Origin: Colwellia psychrerythraea
GTDB lineage: Bacteria; Pseudomonadota; Gammaproteobacteria; Enterobacterales; Alteromonadaceae
Reading direction: 5' to 3'
NCBI GenBank assembly: GCA_002163005.1
Contig: MAAF01000008.1
Span: 1-58,503, forward strand
DNA: 58,503 nt
The notes under the pieces are model-generated. The model saw only the letters and a list, made by a program, of their open reading frames with translations, was not told the origin of the DNA and made no database searches. Numbering within the stretch: the stretch's first letter is position 1; each line of letters begins with the position of its first letter. Both the position numbers and the translations under genes were made by a program. Positions 37,080-46,489 of the stretch are shown in pieces.

Positions 37080-37111
37080 AAGCAAAACTTGATCTAGATC
37101 AGGTTTTGCTT
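37080..37111. promoter_or_regulatory. 32-bp palindrome with an FNR-like core in the trhO leader
   Basis: AAGCAAAACTTGATCT (37080-37095) faces AGATCAGGTTTTGCTT (37096-37111) with one mismatch. Its centre, TTGATCTAGATCAG, matches the FNR/EtrA consensus TTGATnnnnATCAA in 9 of 10 fixed positions. It lies 50 bases before the trhO ATG. It may be an anaerobic regulator site or simply a leader hairpin. Confidence 0.45.
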
Positions 37112-37160
37112 TCAATCTAAAGCACTGGATTTACGTTCCAGTTAGCTCAATGGAGAAAAT

Positions 37161-38186
37161 ATGAGTTCATCAGAAAAAAAGTTATCTACACCTGCGACAG
37201 TACAAACACCATCAACCATCACTATTTGTGCGTTATATAAGTTCGTGCGTTTAGATGCATTTGAGACCTTACGTGAGCCATTATCAAATAAAATGACCAG
37301 TGTTGAGGTTAAAGGTACCTTATTATTGGCCGCGGAAGGCATTAACGGTACCATTGCTGGCCCACAAGCTGGTATTGATGCGGTACTTGCTTTTTTAGGC
37401 GAGCAATCAGGTTTAGATAATATCTCTCATAAAGAATCCTACAGTGAAGAAAACCCATTTCATCGTACTAAAGTGAAATTGAAAAAAGAAATCGTTACTA
37501 TGGGTATTGAAGGTATTGATCCTAACCAAGTGGTTGGCACTTACGTAAAGCCTAAAGATTGGAATGCTTTAATTTCTGATCCAGAAGTGGTCTTAGTTGA
37601 TACCCGTAACGATTATGAAATCGAGATTGGCACCTTTAAAAATGCCATTAATCCGAACACCGAAACGTTTCGTGAATTTCCTGATTATGTTGCAAAGAAC
37701 CTAGATAAAAATAAACACAAGAAAGTTGCCATGTACTGTACAGGTGGTATTCGTTGTGAAAAATCTACGGCATACTTAAAAGAGCAAGGTTTTGAAGAGG
37801 TATATCACCTTGAAGGTGGCATTTTGAAGTACCTTGAAGAAGTACCGAGCACTGAGACCTTATGGGAAGGTGAGTGTTTTGTTTTTGATGGTCGTGTTGC
37901 CGTTAATCATGAACTAGAGCAAGGTCAATACGATCAATGTTTTGCCTGTCGTTTTCCCTTAACCGACTTAGAAAAAGAAAGCGAACATTATGTTAAAGGC
38001 GTAAGCTGTCACCGTTGCCATGACAAAGTGTCTGAACAACAACGTAACCGCTATGCTGAACGTCAACGCCAAATCTCATTAGCGGAAGAGCGTGGTGAAA
38101 ACCATATAGGTGGTGATATTCAAAATATAATTGCAGAACGTCGCCAAGAAAAAAATGACAAAAAGGCTAAACAAGCAGCTAAATAA
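37161..38186 (+). CDS. trhO: tRNA uridine(34) hydroxylase TrhO
   Basis: TrhO (formerly YceA) uses O2 to hydroxylate U34 of certain tRNAs, the first step to 5-(carboxy)methoxyuridine. An N-terminal acylphosphatase-like domain (about residues 20-115, [16 protein letters not shown]) precedes a rhodanese domain with Cys193 in [12 protein letters not shown], then a C-terminal cysteine-rich zinc-type region ([25 protein letters not shown]) and a charged tail. Length 341 fits. The start has a GAGAAA site. It is a single gene with a palindromic leader and two terminators. Confidence 0.94.
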   Translation: MSSSEKKLSTPATVQTPSTITICALYKFVRLDAFETLREPLSNKMTSVEVKGTLLLAAEGINGTIAGPQAGIDAVLAFLGEQSGLDNISHKESYSEENPFHRTKVKLKKEIVTMGIEGIDPNQVVGTYVKPKDWNALISDPEVVLVDTRNDYEIEIGTFKNAINPNTETFREFPDYVAKNLDKNKHKKVAMYCTGGIRCEKSTAYLKEQGFEEVYHLEGGILKYLEEVPSTETLWEGECFVFDGRVAVNHELEQGQYDQCFACRFPLTDLEKESEHYVKGVSCHRCHDKVSEQQRNRYAERQRQISLAEERGENHIGGDIQNIIAERRQEKNDKKAKQAAK

Positions 38187-38257
38187 TCCTCGTTAGGCTT
38201 AAGCTATTGCGGCCATTATTACGCAAAATCGCTGTAAATATGTCTCTATAAGCTCTG

Positions 38258-38286
38258 CTTATTCATCCGTGAATAAGAATTTTTTG
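38258..38286 (+). terminator. intrinsic terminator 1 after trhO
   Basis: CTTATTCA, loop TCCG, TGAATAAG, then AATTTTTT. Confidence 0.75.
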
Positions 38287-38344
38287 CTCCATAAGGCAGC
38301 TTCACAGCTTTCCGCTCTTTTATCCAGAGTTGAGGTTGAATACT

Positions 38345-38380
38345 AAAAACGCCAGCTTGAATTTCAAGCTGGCGTTTTTT
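38345..38380. terminator. strong bidirectional terminator, trhO / sulfatase
   Basis: AAAAACGCCAGCTTGA, loop ATT, TCAAGCTGGCGTTTTT form a perfect 16-bp arm hairpin with A and T runs, between two convergent genes. Confidence 0.95.
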
Positions 38381-38460
38381 ATTGGTCAAATATTAGCTGC
38401 GTTTTATTAGTAGGTGGTAAACATTAACGTAACTGCCGTTAAATCATTTTTGCCATGAAA

Positions 38461-40731
38461 CTATTTATTAAAACTGCTATCTGGCGTGCCAGTAAAGCAA
38501 GCCAGTACATAAGGATAGTTAGCCGTTACATAATAAGCATAGCCGCCATTTAGGGGCATGCCATTGCATTCATCTAAATCACCTAAGCCGGCAACGTATT
38601 CATAGTCATCCCTGAATGTGCCGTCATAACTTCCACCAGGTTCGCCGTCACCACTAGGTCGATTACCTGATTTCAAGCGGTAACTTGAAGCCGCCTTTCG
38701 AATGCTACCTTGATCATCAAAATAGGATCCAAGAATAGGAAATCCGTCTGCGGCAAAGCCTATAACAGGTGAGTCTTGATTATCATTATCTTCAAATAAT
38801 GCTAGCGGTGAACCATGATAATGATAGGTACCATTTGGCTGCGCATGGGCATTGTGAGAGTCAACGGCAAAACCATTTACCGCATGCATAGGATCATATC
38901 GCCAAGGCTGGTTGTTATCATTACAACCAATTTTACCATTGCTTATCCCGTAACACCCTGCAGATAGCAGATCGACTTTAACGCCATTAAGTAAAATGGC
39001 ATTATCAACCTGTAATGAAATAGCTGTTTTGGTTATTGCTTGCTTTGGACTAACGGTGATTTCAAACTGATCATTTTGTGCACTGACATCATTAGGAAAA
39101 GCAGTGCCGCCATCATTAAAATCATGATTAGGAATGGCATTCGTTTTAAAAATGCACTTATCGCCAACTTGTGAAATAACAAGATTGCCATGAAAAATAA
39201 TGCCATTGCTAATATCGCTTACCGTTGAGGTAAATTGTTCAATATAATCGACACAGTTCTGACTTTGATTAAATAGCGTTGCATTGGTTATATCCATGGG
39301 ACTTACGGTTTCTTTATCATTTATGAGTGCTGCAACGGTAGATAAATTCTTTACATGTGTTAGTAAGTTAGCATCATTAGTTGGCAGTAAGTTATTAGTT
39401 TCGGCAAAATTATGAGTGTCAGAAAAGCTATCTGACAATGAATAAAGCTCTTGATTACCCTCGGAAAATTCAATCAATTTATAGTCGCTTGATCTCACTG
39501 TCCAGCCAGTAACTGTATCTGATTTATAAGCCGTGTAGACATAATCTCTGTCAGCTACGGTTTCATTAGTAAATAACGACTTAAAGCTCTGGCTATCATG
39601 TACTTTACTTTCTGATACACCGGCAACTCGTGCAATAGTGGCGTATAAATCTGTTGCTGTTACTAAAGCAGACTCTCTTGCATTTATGCGTGTTACCCCT
39701 TGTCCAGAGACAATAAAAGGTGTGGCAATGCCCCCTTGATATAAACTGCCTTTCGCGTGAGATACATTATAAGTTCTGGTATCGATGACACTTTTTGGCG
39801 TGCCGTTATCACCAATAAAAATAACAAGGGTATTATTTCTAACATCTTCAGCTAAAGTCGCTAGCAGGCGTCCTATTTCTGTATCCATCGCTTCAATCGC
39901 AGCGAGGTAGTATTCTCGTTTATTGTTATTAATATCGGTTATTTCACCTGATAATTCTCTATTGTGCAAAGACTCAGGGGGTAAATGAAAAGGAGAATGA
40001 GGAGCCGAGTAGGCAACCCATGCAAACCAAGGTTTAGTTTGTTGGCTTAGCCAATTAATGGCTAAATCGGTAATTTTAGTTGAGTGATATTCTGTAGAAT
40101 TTTCTACCACGCCATTAATGGTTAGTGACCAGTCGTAATAGTCAGACAAGTTGCCTAAATTACCGGCATAATAATCAACACCAACATCATTAGGATGTGT
40201 GGTATTAGTATTGCCACCGCCTAAATGCCATTTACCAAAAACTGCCGATTGATAATTTTCAGAGGCAGCATTGCGCTGCAAATACTGTTGCAAAATTTCA
40301 TGTTCAGATGAAAGGTTTGCAGGTAGAGATTCTACACCGCTATTTACGCCGTATTTACCGGTAATAATGTTACTACGGGTTGTTGAGCAGGCCGGCGTAA
40401 CCCACATGTTATCAAAAGTAAGCCCTTGCTGCGCCAACCTATTTAAAGTAGGCGTTTGTGGTACATCTTCACTTAAATCGTATTGGGCAGAAGCATCTAG
40501 TCCTTGATCATCAGAGATAATAAATAAAATATTAGGCTGTACTAATGTATTACCAGTTTCGGTGTCAGTGTTGGTGTCCGTACCGATGGTAGTATCAGTG
40601 GCCGAGTCTGTTGTAGAGTCATTAGCAGAGTCACTATCTAAAACAGCGACCTCATCTGTTGCTTTGTCACCACAAGCAGTCATAGCTAACAGGGTGATGA
40701 TCACAATAAATAACCGTGCTGTGTTAAGCAT
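38461..40731 (-). CDS. lipoprotein sulfatase fused to a YHYH domain
   Basis: The 756-residue protein has a lipoprotein signal with Cys20 (LLAMTAC), an Asp/Thr/Ser-rich linker to about residue 62, a sulfatase domain (PNILFIISDDQG metal site, FGKWHLGG, APHSPFHLP, IFIGDNG) and a C-terminal YHYH domain (about 600-750; PNGTYHYHGSPLAL, IGFAADGFPILGSY). The catalytic site reads Cys115-Ser-Thr-Thr-Arg119, where the usual formylglycine motif is C-x-P-x-R; Thr replaces Pro. Many sulfatases of marine bacteria desulfate algal polysaccharides. The YHYH domain has no assigned activity. No sulfatase-maturing enzyme gene is visible nearby. It is divergent from an S9 peptidase gene. Confidence 0.85.
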   Translation of the reverse strand: MLNTARLFIVIITLLAMTACGDKATDEVAVLDSDSANDSTTDSATDTTIGTDTNTDTETGNTLVQPNILFIISDDQGLDASAQYDLSEDVPQTPTLNRLAQQGLTFDNMWVTPACSTTRSNIITGKYGVNSGVESLPANLSSEHEILQQYLQRNAASENYQSAVFGKWHLGGGNTNTTHPNDVGVDYYAGNLGNLSDYYDWSLTINGVVENSTEYHSTKITDLAINWLSQQTKPWFAWVAYSAPHSPFHLPPESLHNRELSGEITDINNNKREYYLAAIEAMDTEIGRLLATLAEDVRNNTLVIFIGDNGTPKSVIDTRTYNVSHAKGSLYQGGIATPFIVSGQGVTRINARESALVTATDLYATIARVAGVSESKVHDSQSFKSLFTNETVADRDYVYTAYKSDTVTGWTVRSSDYKLIEFSEGNQELYSLSDSFSDTHNFAETNNLLPTNDANLLTHVKNLSTVAALINDKETVSPMDITNATLFNQSQNCVDYIEQFTSTVSDISNGIIFHGNLVISQVGDKCIFKTNAIPNHDFNDGGTAFPNDVSAQNDQFEITVSPKQAITKTAISLQVDNAILLNGVKVDLLSAGCYGISNGKIGCNDNNQPWRYDPMHAVNGFAVDSHNAHAQPNGTYHYHGSPLALFEDNDNQDSPVIGFAADGFPILGSYFDDQGSIRKAASSYRLKSGNRPSGDGEPGGSYDGTFRDDYEYVAGLGDLDECNGMPLNGGYAYYVTANYPYVLACFTGTPDSSFNK

Positions 40732-41040
40732 AACAATTGTATCCTCATATATAAAAGATGATATGAATATATAGAAAACGCTATATCGCTATCATCTTAC
40801 AATTAAACATAGGCATTATTCTCTTTTATAAATTAAGTTTGCACTGATTTATGTGAGGTGGCGTAAAGAGTGAGTAAAGTTTTGTAAAATAAATAATCGT
40901 TACAGTATTTCATCAAGCGCCACTGGTGACTTTAGTTTACAACGTTATAAATATCACTAACGTTAGCAATATTGCTTAAAACATGTAGATTGTATATTCT
41001 TGCTGTACTCACAATCTAGTTGTTTTACATGAGATTAAAA
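40732..41040. other. divergent region, sulfatase / S9 peptidase
   Basis: These 309 bases must carry both promoters. I see no terminator, repeat or recognisable operator, and no hexamer pair good enough to call. Confidence 0.5.
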
Positions 41041-43140
41041 ATGAAAAAACTATCTACTTTTGCTGCTTTTTCCCTCGCGGCAACGCTGTCAACGAGCATT
41101 AATGCACAAGTTGTCAATGAGGTCTTGACCGTTGAAAAGCTAAACCAATTGAACCAACTGCATGATGTCACTTTATCTCCTCAAGGTGATGTCCTCGTTT
41201 ATGGTTTGAAAAAAGGCAGTAGCTCTAAAGACAATCACTTATATAAACAAAATATAAAGACAGGCCAAATCAGTCAACTTACTGATCATGATAAATCTGA
41301 AAGTAATGTTGTCTGGGCGGATGATGGAAAATCTGTGTATTTCCTCTCATCACGTAGTGGCAGTAGCCAAATTTGGCAGCAAGGTTTACTGCAAAAAACA
41401 GCTAAGCAAATATCAGATTTTCCGGTAGAAGTTAACGGCTTTAAATTATCTAAAAATGGCCAAGTGTTCGCTCTGTCTTTTACCGTCAAACCAGGTTGTG
41501 AAACGTTAACTTGTACCGTTGAGGCAAAGAAAACGGATGAAGAAAAAAAATATAATATCCGTGCGTATGACCAATTGATGGTTCGCCACTGGGATAAATG
41601 GGCAACAGAGTATAAAGAGCATTTATTTGTCGGTCATGTCGATAAAAACGGTCAGCTTAAGCATGCCCAAGATATTATGCCAAATTGGGTAAGTGATTTT
41701 GCAGGTATTAGCCAAGTAAGTATTCACCCTGATGCGACGTCTTTAGCATTTTCAGCGAAAGACTCATCAAGTAAAGCTGCAGCCAAAGATCATGCGTGGA
41801 GCACTAACTTTGATATTTTCGAAGTGTCTCTTGCTAAAGGGCAAACGGCTTTTAACCTGAAGAATATTACCGAAAAGAACAAAGCGTGGGATTCAAGCCC
41901 TGTATATTCACCTAACGGTAGATATCTTGCTTATAAAACCATGAAAATACCAGGCTATGAAGCGGATAAGTTTACTCTACAGATACGTGATAACAGAACA
42001 GGAAAAACCCGCGCAGTTGCCAGTGATTGGGATCGTTCAATTAGTAGCTTAGCTTTTGCACCGGATAACAATTCTGTTTACGTTGTGGCGCAAGATGTTG
42101 GCCAAAAAAGTATTTTCTCTATTACTCCTGAGTTTGATGAAGTCCGTAGCATTTATAATGTTGGCAGTAATGGTGATATCTCAAGCCACGGTAATAAAAT
42201 TTATTTTACTCGTCATACTTTAAATTCACCGCAAGATATTTTTTCCATTGATAATCATGGTGATGACTTAACGCAATTAACTGATATCAATAAAGATAAG
42301 CTGGGCGAAGTAAAGTTTGCTGATTACCAACAATTTAACTTTAAAGGTTGGAATGATGAAACCGTGCACGGTTATTGGTTAAAGCCAGCTAACTTTGAAG
42401 CAGGTAAAAAATACCCTATAGCCTTTTTAGTACACGGTGGCCCTCAAGGTAGTTTTGGCAATATGTTCCACTACCGTTGGAATGCTCAATTATGGGCAGC
42501 GCAGGGCTACGGTGTAGTGATGGTCGACTTCCACGGCTCTACTGGTTATGGACAAGAATTTACCCATTCAATTAGTCGTGATTGGGGTGGTAAGCCATTA
42601 GAAGATTTACAAAAAGGTTTAGATTTCATCGTAAAAGACCAGCCTTGGTTAGATGGAGATAATGCTTGTGCTTTAGGTGCATCGTACGGTGGTTACATGA
42701 TGAACTGGATTGCCGGAAACTGGCCTACTCGTTTTAAATGTTTGATAAATCACGCAGGTTTATATGATATGCCAAGCTTTTATCAATCTACTGAAGAGTT
42801 ATGGTTCCCAGAGTATGATATGGGCGGCCCTTCTTTTGGAAAGAAAGAGGGTAAAGAAAGTGGTAGTGCACAAGGCAAGGTAAGCCCGGATTACACTAAA
42901 TTCAATCCATCTGCTTATGTTAATAACTGGCAAACACCTATGTTAGTGATTCAAGGTGAGTTAGATTACCGCGTACCTTACGCACAAAGTTTAGGGGCAT
43001 TTACCACCTTACAGCGTAAAGGCATTGATAGTCGTTTAGTGATGTTTCCAGATGAAGATCACCATATTCGTAAACCTGACAACTTAGTAGTTTGGTACGA
43101 CGAAGTATTTAAATGGTTAGAAAAATATACTAAGAAGTAA
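41041..43140 (+). CDS. S9 family prolyl oligopeptidase, secreted
   Basis: The ATG at 41041 opens a signal peptide (MKKLSTFAAFSLAATLSTSINA). A beta-propeller domain follows (repeated motifs such as DVTLSPQGDVLVYG and WDSSPVYSPNGRYLAY), then the alpha/beta hydrolase: HGGPQGSFGN, nucleophile Ser548 in GASYGGYM, the Asp of QGELDYRVP and the His of DEDHHI. The 699-residue length fits the acylaminoacyl/dipeptidyl peptidase group (S9C-like). It probably trims peptides in the periplasm. A strong terminator follows. Substrate preference cannot be told from this alone. Confidence 0.93.
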   Translation: MKKLSTFAAFSLAATLSTSINAQVVNEVLTVEKLNQLNQLHDVTLSPQGDVLVYGLKKGSSSKDNHLYKQNIKTGQISQLTDHDKSESNVVWADDGKSVYFLSSRSGSSQIWQQGLLQKTAKQISDFPVEVNGFKLSKNGQVFALSFTVKPGCETLTCTVEAKKTDEEKKYNIRAYDQLMVRHWDKWATEYKEHLFVGHVDKNGQLKHAQDIMPNWVSDFAGISQVSIHPDATSLAFSAKDSSSKAAAKDHAWSTNFDIFEVSLAKGQTAFNLKNITEKNKAWDSSPVYSPNGRYLAYKTMKIPGYEADKFTLQIRDNRTGKTRAVASDWDRSISSLAFAPDNNSVYVVAQDVGQKSIFSITPEFDEVRSIYNVGSNGDISSHGNKIYFTRHTLNSPQDIFSIDNHGDDLTQLTDINKDKLGEVKFADYQQFNFKGWNDETVHGYWLKPANFEAGKKYPIAFLVHGGPQGSFGNMFHYRWNAQLWAAQGYGVVMVDFHGSTGYGQEFTHSISRDWGGKPLEDLQKGLDFIVKDQPWLDGDNACALGASYGGYMMNWIAGNWPTRFKCLINHAGLYDMPSFYQSTEELWFPEYDMGGPSFGKKEGKESGSAQGKVSPDYTKFNPSAYVNNWQTPMLVIQGELDYRVPYAQSLGAFTTLQRKGIDSRLVMFPDEDHHIRKPDNLVVWYDEVFKWLEKYTKK

Positions 43141-43158
43141 TCACTTAATAGTCATCAC

Positions 43159-43196
43159 AAAAAAGGCACATTAACTTAGGTTAATGTGCCTTTTTT
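43159..43196. terminator. bidirectional intrinsic terminator
   Basis: AAAAAAGGCACATTAAC, loop TTAG, GTTAATGTGCCTTTTTT; perfect stem between the S9 peptidase gene and the convergent RIO kinase gene. Confidence 0.95.
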
Positions 43197-43254
43197 ATTT
43201 AAGAAATGATTAAAAATAAGGACTATCGGAAGAGAAACTTAGGTTATCTTTAAG

Positions 43255-44112
43255 TTAATCTTGTTCAGCAGCTTCTTTGAGATAGGCAAGTCGGTCTTGC
43301 TCCTGCTCAAAAGCCGCTTGGATTTCGGCTAGTATTGTCTCAACATCGGCGCTTTGAGTGTCTTCTGCAAATAAGCCTGTTAATTTGGTGGTATCGCTTA
43401 ATTCACCTGCTTCATATAAAGCCCACATTTCTTCACCAAATTTTGTTAATGCTAAGTTTGGGGCGAATTGGGCGTAATAGGTAGTGATATTGTTAACATC
43501 GCGCAGTAACATTGCTTTGGCATTATTATTAGCTGAGGCATCAACTGCTTGAGGTAAGTCGATAACAACTGGACCATAAGCGTCAACCAAGACATTAAAT
43601 TCAGATAGATCACCATGTACTATGCCTGCACATAACATGCGCATGATATAAATCATCATTAAGGCATGATCTTCTATCGCTTGCTCTGCTGGCATAACGA
43701 CATCATTAAGTCGTGGTGCAACATCACCTTCTTCATCAGTGATAAGTTCCATTAATAATACGCCATCAAAACAGCCATAAGGCTGCGGGACACGTACATC
43801 GTGTTCTGCAAGGGTATATAAGGCGTCAACCTCAGCATTTTGCCAAGCTGTTTCTTGTTGGCTCTTACCGTACTTAGAGCCTTTCTCCATTGCTCTAGCA
43901 CGTCGACTACTGCGGCCTTTTCGACCTTCAGTGTATTGTGACGCTTTTTTAAAGCTACGTTTGGTGGCTTCTTTATATACTTTCGCGCAGCGAATTTCAT
44001 CGCCACAACGAACTCGGTAGACAGTAGCCTCTTTACCGCTCATTAATTGGTTGAGCACTTCGTCAATTAAGCCTTCTTCTACGAGAGGCAATAGTCGCTT
44101 TGGAATTTTCAT
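43255..44112 (-). CDS. RIO1-type protein kinase (PA4780-like)
   Basis: This is an atypical Ser/Thr kinase of the RIO family. The nucleotide loop is SGKEATVYRV (residues 25-34) with Lys44 (CAKVYKE), the catalytic loop VHGDLSEFN (Asp168, Asn173) and the metal-binding IDLPQAV (Asp185). The segment 50-95 is very basic (RRARAMEKGSKYGKS), as in RIO1 proteins. Length 285 is usual for the gammaproteobacterial group. Archaeal and eukaryotic relatives act in ribosome biogenesis; the bacterial role is unknown. It stands alone on the minus strand. Confidence 0.88.
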   Translation of the reverse strand: MKIPKRLLPLVEEGLIDEVLNQLMSGKEATVYRVRCGDEIRCAKVYKEATKRSFKKASQYTEGRKGRSSRRARAMEKGSKYGKSQQETAWQNAEVDALYTLAEHDVRVPQPYGCFDGVLLMELITDEEGDVAPRLNDVVMPAEQAIEDHALMMIYIMRMLCAGIVHGDLSEFNVLVDAYGPVVIDLPQAVDASANNNAKAMLLRDVNNITTYYAQFAPNLALTKFGEEMWALYEAGELSDTTKLTGLFAEDTQSADVETILAEIQAAFEQEQDRLAYLKEAAEQD

Positions 44113-44230
44113 TGCGCTGTTATACCCCAGATGCGCTAAGGAAGATAGTAAAACATGATTTGTATCGCTAACGCTGGCAATAGCTAAAGTTCTTCCCTGA
44201 CGGATATCTAGTTATTTTCCTGATAGAAAT

Positions 44231-44595
44231 CTAGGTAATACAGTTTTTTTTAACAGCTAAATAAGGCTGCCCCATCAAATCAAATTGTTTGGCTAAAATA
44301 ATTTCTTCAAAGGAATACTCGATAAAATTTATATCAAAGAGTAAAAGTTCACCCCAGAGATTAGCTGCTTGTGGCACTTGAAAACTTGATAAATTAAAAG
44401 TTTCTTCAACGATAAAAATTAACCCAATGCTTGAGCTATTCCCTAAAGCATTTTGCCAATTACCTTGTTGTAAATTGATAGTATCACCGTATAAAGAGAA
44501 AGCGTAAAAATGGTATTGATGAGTTGCTATTGCTGAGCCCAAGGTGAACTTGAAAAATCAAAGGAAGGAATCGCTAGCCCTAATTGTGGTAACTC
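44231..44595 (-). pseudogene. frameshifted hypothetical reading frame
   Basis: A 103-codon open frame (44231-44542) begins only at a TTG with no ribosome site. Just upstream, another frame reads IHELPQLGLAIPSFDFSSSP and then stops, and the two join sensibly (SSSP + LGSAIATHQYHFYAF) if one base is restored near 44543. No good start precedes it. So it looks like the remainder of a gene of about 120 codons that has lost its start and one base. I do not recognise the product. It lies 3' of gltS. A sequencing error would be an alternative. Confidence 0.4.
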
Positions 44596-44608
44596 ATGAA
44601 TGGCACCG

Positions 44609-45799
44609 TTAGCTCAGCCAGCCAAGGAATATTTGAATAATAAAAGCATTAGAAATATCAATAAAGAAAGCACCAATAAGTGGCACAACAATAAATGCTT
44701 GCGGAGACGCGCCATATTTTTTAGTGACAGCGGTCATATTTGCAATGGCTGTTGGCGTTGCTCCAAGTGCTAGACCAGCATAGCCAGAAGCCATAATAGC
44801 GGCATCATAATTTTTCCCAAGTGCTCGGAAAACTACAAAAATAGCAAAACTTAATACCATAATCACTTGTGCAGCAAGGAGTAATAAAATCGGCAGGGCA
44901 AGGTCTATTAGCGTCCAAAGTTGCAAACTCATCAAAGACATCGCTAGAAATAGCCCTAAGCAAAAATCTGAAATTAATGCCAACGTCGGTGTACCTGAAG
45001 GCCAAGGTAACTTCTTCCAAAAAAGTGGTACTGTATTCGTCAGAATAATTCCGCCAAATAAGCAAGGTACAAAAATAGGTAGTTTGATACCATAACTATC
45101 AATAAGTTGGTGCAGATGTATGCCTATACCAATAGCAAGGCATAACACCAATAACACAGTATAAATACTATGTACTGTGATTTTTTCTTGCTCATTATTA
45201 ACACCGACAGACAAATGCTCTTGGCAATTAGAGCTTAGGTTATGGCGCTTAATTAAATAGCTGGCGATTGGCCCGCCACAAAGACCACCCAAAACTAAGC
45301 CAAATGTTGCACAGGCTATACCAATTTCCATAGCGTTCTCAATGCCAAATTCACTAACGAAAGTGGGTGCCCAAGCAATAGCGGTGCCGTGACCACCACT
45401 AAGAGAAACTGAACTGCCAAGTACGCCGACTGGTGGAGCTAAGTCAGTAGCTAGTGTAACGGCTACACCAGTAAAATTTTGCAGGAATAAGTAACAAATG
45501 GCAAGGATTAGCAGTGTTACCAGTGCTTTACCTCCTTGCAGTAAGGTAGAGAACTTAGCTGACAAGCCAACACAAGTAAAAAAGATAATCAGTAATTGAT
45601 CACGTTGACCTAAAGAGAAATTAATACTTTGGTCAAAGATAAAGTAAATAGCGCTAAAGAATAGCGAAGCGATAATGCCGCCAGTGACTGGTTCAGGAAT
45701 ATTGTACTTGTGTAAGAAATTGATTTTTTTATTTAAAAATCGTCCTAAGAATAGTACTAATACGGCTAAAACTAACGTTTGCCTAGCATCAAGTTCCAT
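44609..45799 (-). CDS. gltS: sodium/glutamate symporter
   Basis: GltS imports glutamate with sodium across the inner membrane. The 396-residue protein has ten or more membrane helices and two inverted repeats, with the family blocks SVSLSGGHGTAIAWAPTF and YAGLALGATPTAIANMTAV in the two reentrant loops and NKKINFLHKYNIPEPVTGGI near the start. E. coli GltS is 401 residues. It starts 3 bases after the stop of a K+ channel gene, so they are one operon. A Na+-driven carrier suits a marine bacterium. Confidence 0.95.
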   Translation of the reverse strand: MELDARQTLVLAVLVLFLGRFLNKKINFLHKYNIPEPVTGGIIASLFFSAIYFIFDQSINFSLGQRDQLLIIFFTCVGLSAKFSTLLQGGKALVTLLILAICYLFLQNFTGVAVTLATDLAPPVGVLGSSVSLSGGHGTAIAWAPTFVSEFGIENAMEIGIACATFGLVLGGLCGGPIASYLIKRHNLSSNCQEHLSVGVNNEQEKITVHSIYTVLLVLCLAIGIGIHLHQLIDSYGIKLPIFVPCLFGGIILTNTVPLFWKKLPWPSGTPTLALISDFCLGLFLAMSLMSLQLWTLIDLALPILLLLAAQVIMVLSFAIFVVFRALGKNYDAAIMASGYAGLALGATPTAIANMTAVTKKYGASPQAFIVVPLIGAFFIDISNAFIIQIFLGWLS

Positions 45800-45802
45800 A
45801 TG

Positions 45803-46288
45803 CTACTTTGCCTCTTTATTAAACGCTTCTAGCCTATCTTCTAATGCGGTTAATTTTTGATAAATCTTATCATTTTGTAACAAGATTTCTTCGTTTTGCT
45901 GTCTTAGCTCTCTATTTTTTATATTGGTATCAGCAAAGCCAAAAATCTTATTGGCAAAAACAGCGCCAACACCACCTAATATGCCGACACCTAAAATGAA
46001 CATAGTAAAAACAGCAATGCGACCTGCTAACGTAATTGGATAGACATCACCAAAGCCGATGGTGGTGGATGACATCAGCATCAGCCAAAAAGCATCGGCA
46101 TAATTTTTTACGGGTGAGCCCTCTACGCCGGTCTCTGCTACAAAGGTGACATAACCTAGACTGATATTTATAAAGGCAAATAGGACGAAGGATAATATTG
46201 CTAATATGCCATAGTTGTAATTTTTCACGCCAAACTCATCGACCTTATATAAGTTACTTTTTTCCATGGCGTTTTGCAGAATAATCAT
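45803..46288 (-). CDS. two-helix potassium channel
   Basis: The 161-residue protein has two membrane helices (about residues 26-50 and 90-112) around a pore loop with the selectivity filter TTIGFGDVYP (Thr76-Ile-Gly-Phe-Gly-Asp81), the form found in K+ channels. A C-terminal coiled coil (about 125-160, NRELRQQNEEILLQNDKIYQKL) probably helps assemble the tetramer. No TrkA/RCK domain is present. It is 3 bases upstream of gltS in the same operon; a link between K+ flux and glutamate uptake, as in osmotic adaptation, is inferred. Confidence 0.87.
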   Translation of the reverse strand: MIILQNAMEKSNLYKVDEFGVKNYNYGILAILSFVLFAFINISLGYVTFVAETGVEGSPVKNYADAFWLMLMSSTTIGFGDVYPITLAGRIAVFTMFILGVGILGGVGAVFANKIFGFADTNIKNRELRQQNEEILLQNDKIYQKLTALEDRLEAFNKEAK

Positions 46289-46489
46289 CTTGTTCTCTTT
46301 GCTCTTTACTCAGAATATTTTGATGATATTACAATCTGCGACGATAGCAAAGTGTTTGCTTGGGGATAATCAAGAGTATAGATCATAGGCATGCTGTGCT
46401 GTGTATTATTCCTTTTCTGTTATTTGGCAAATTTACTATGATGGCATAAACTTAACTGTATATTTCATGTTTTAAGATAGGGGGCACTC

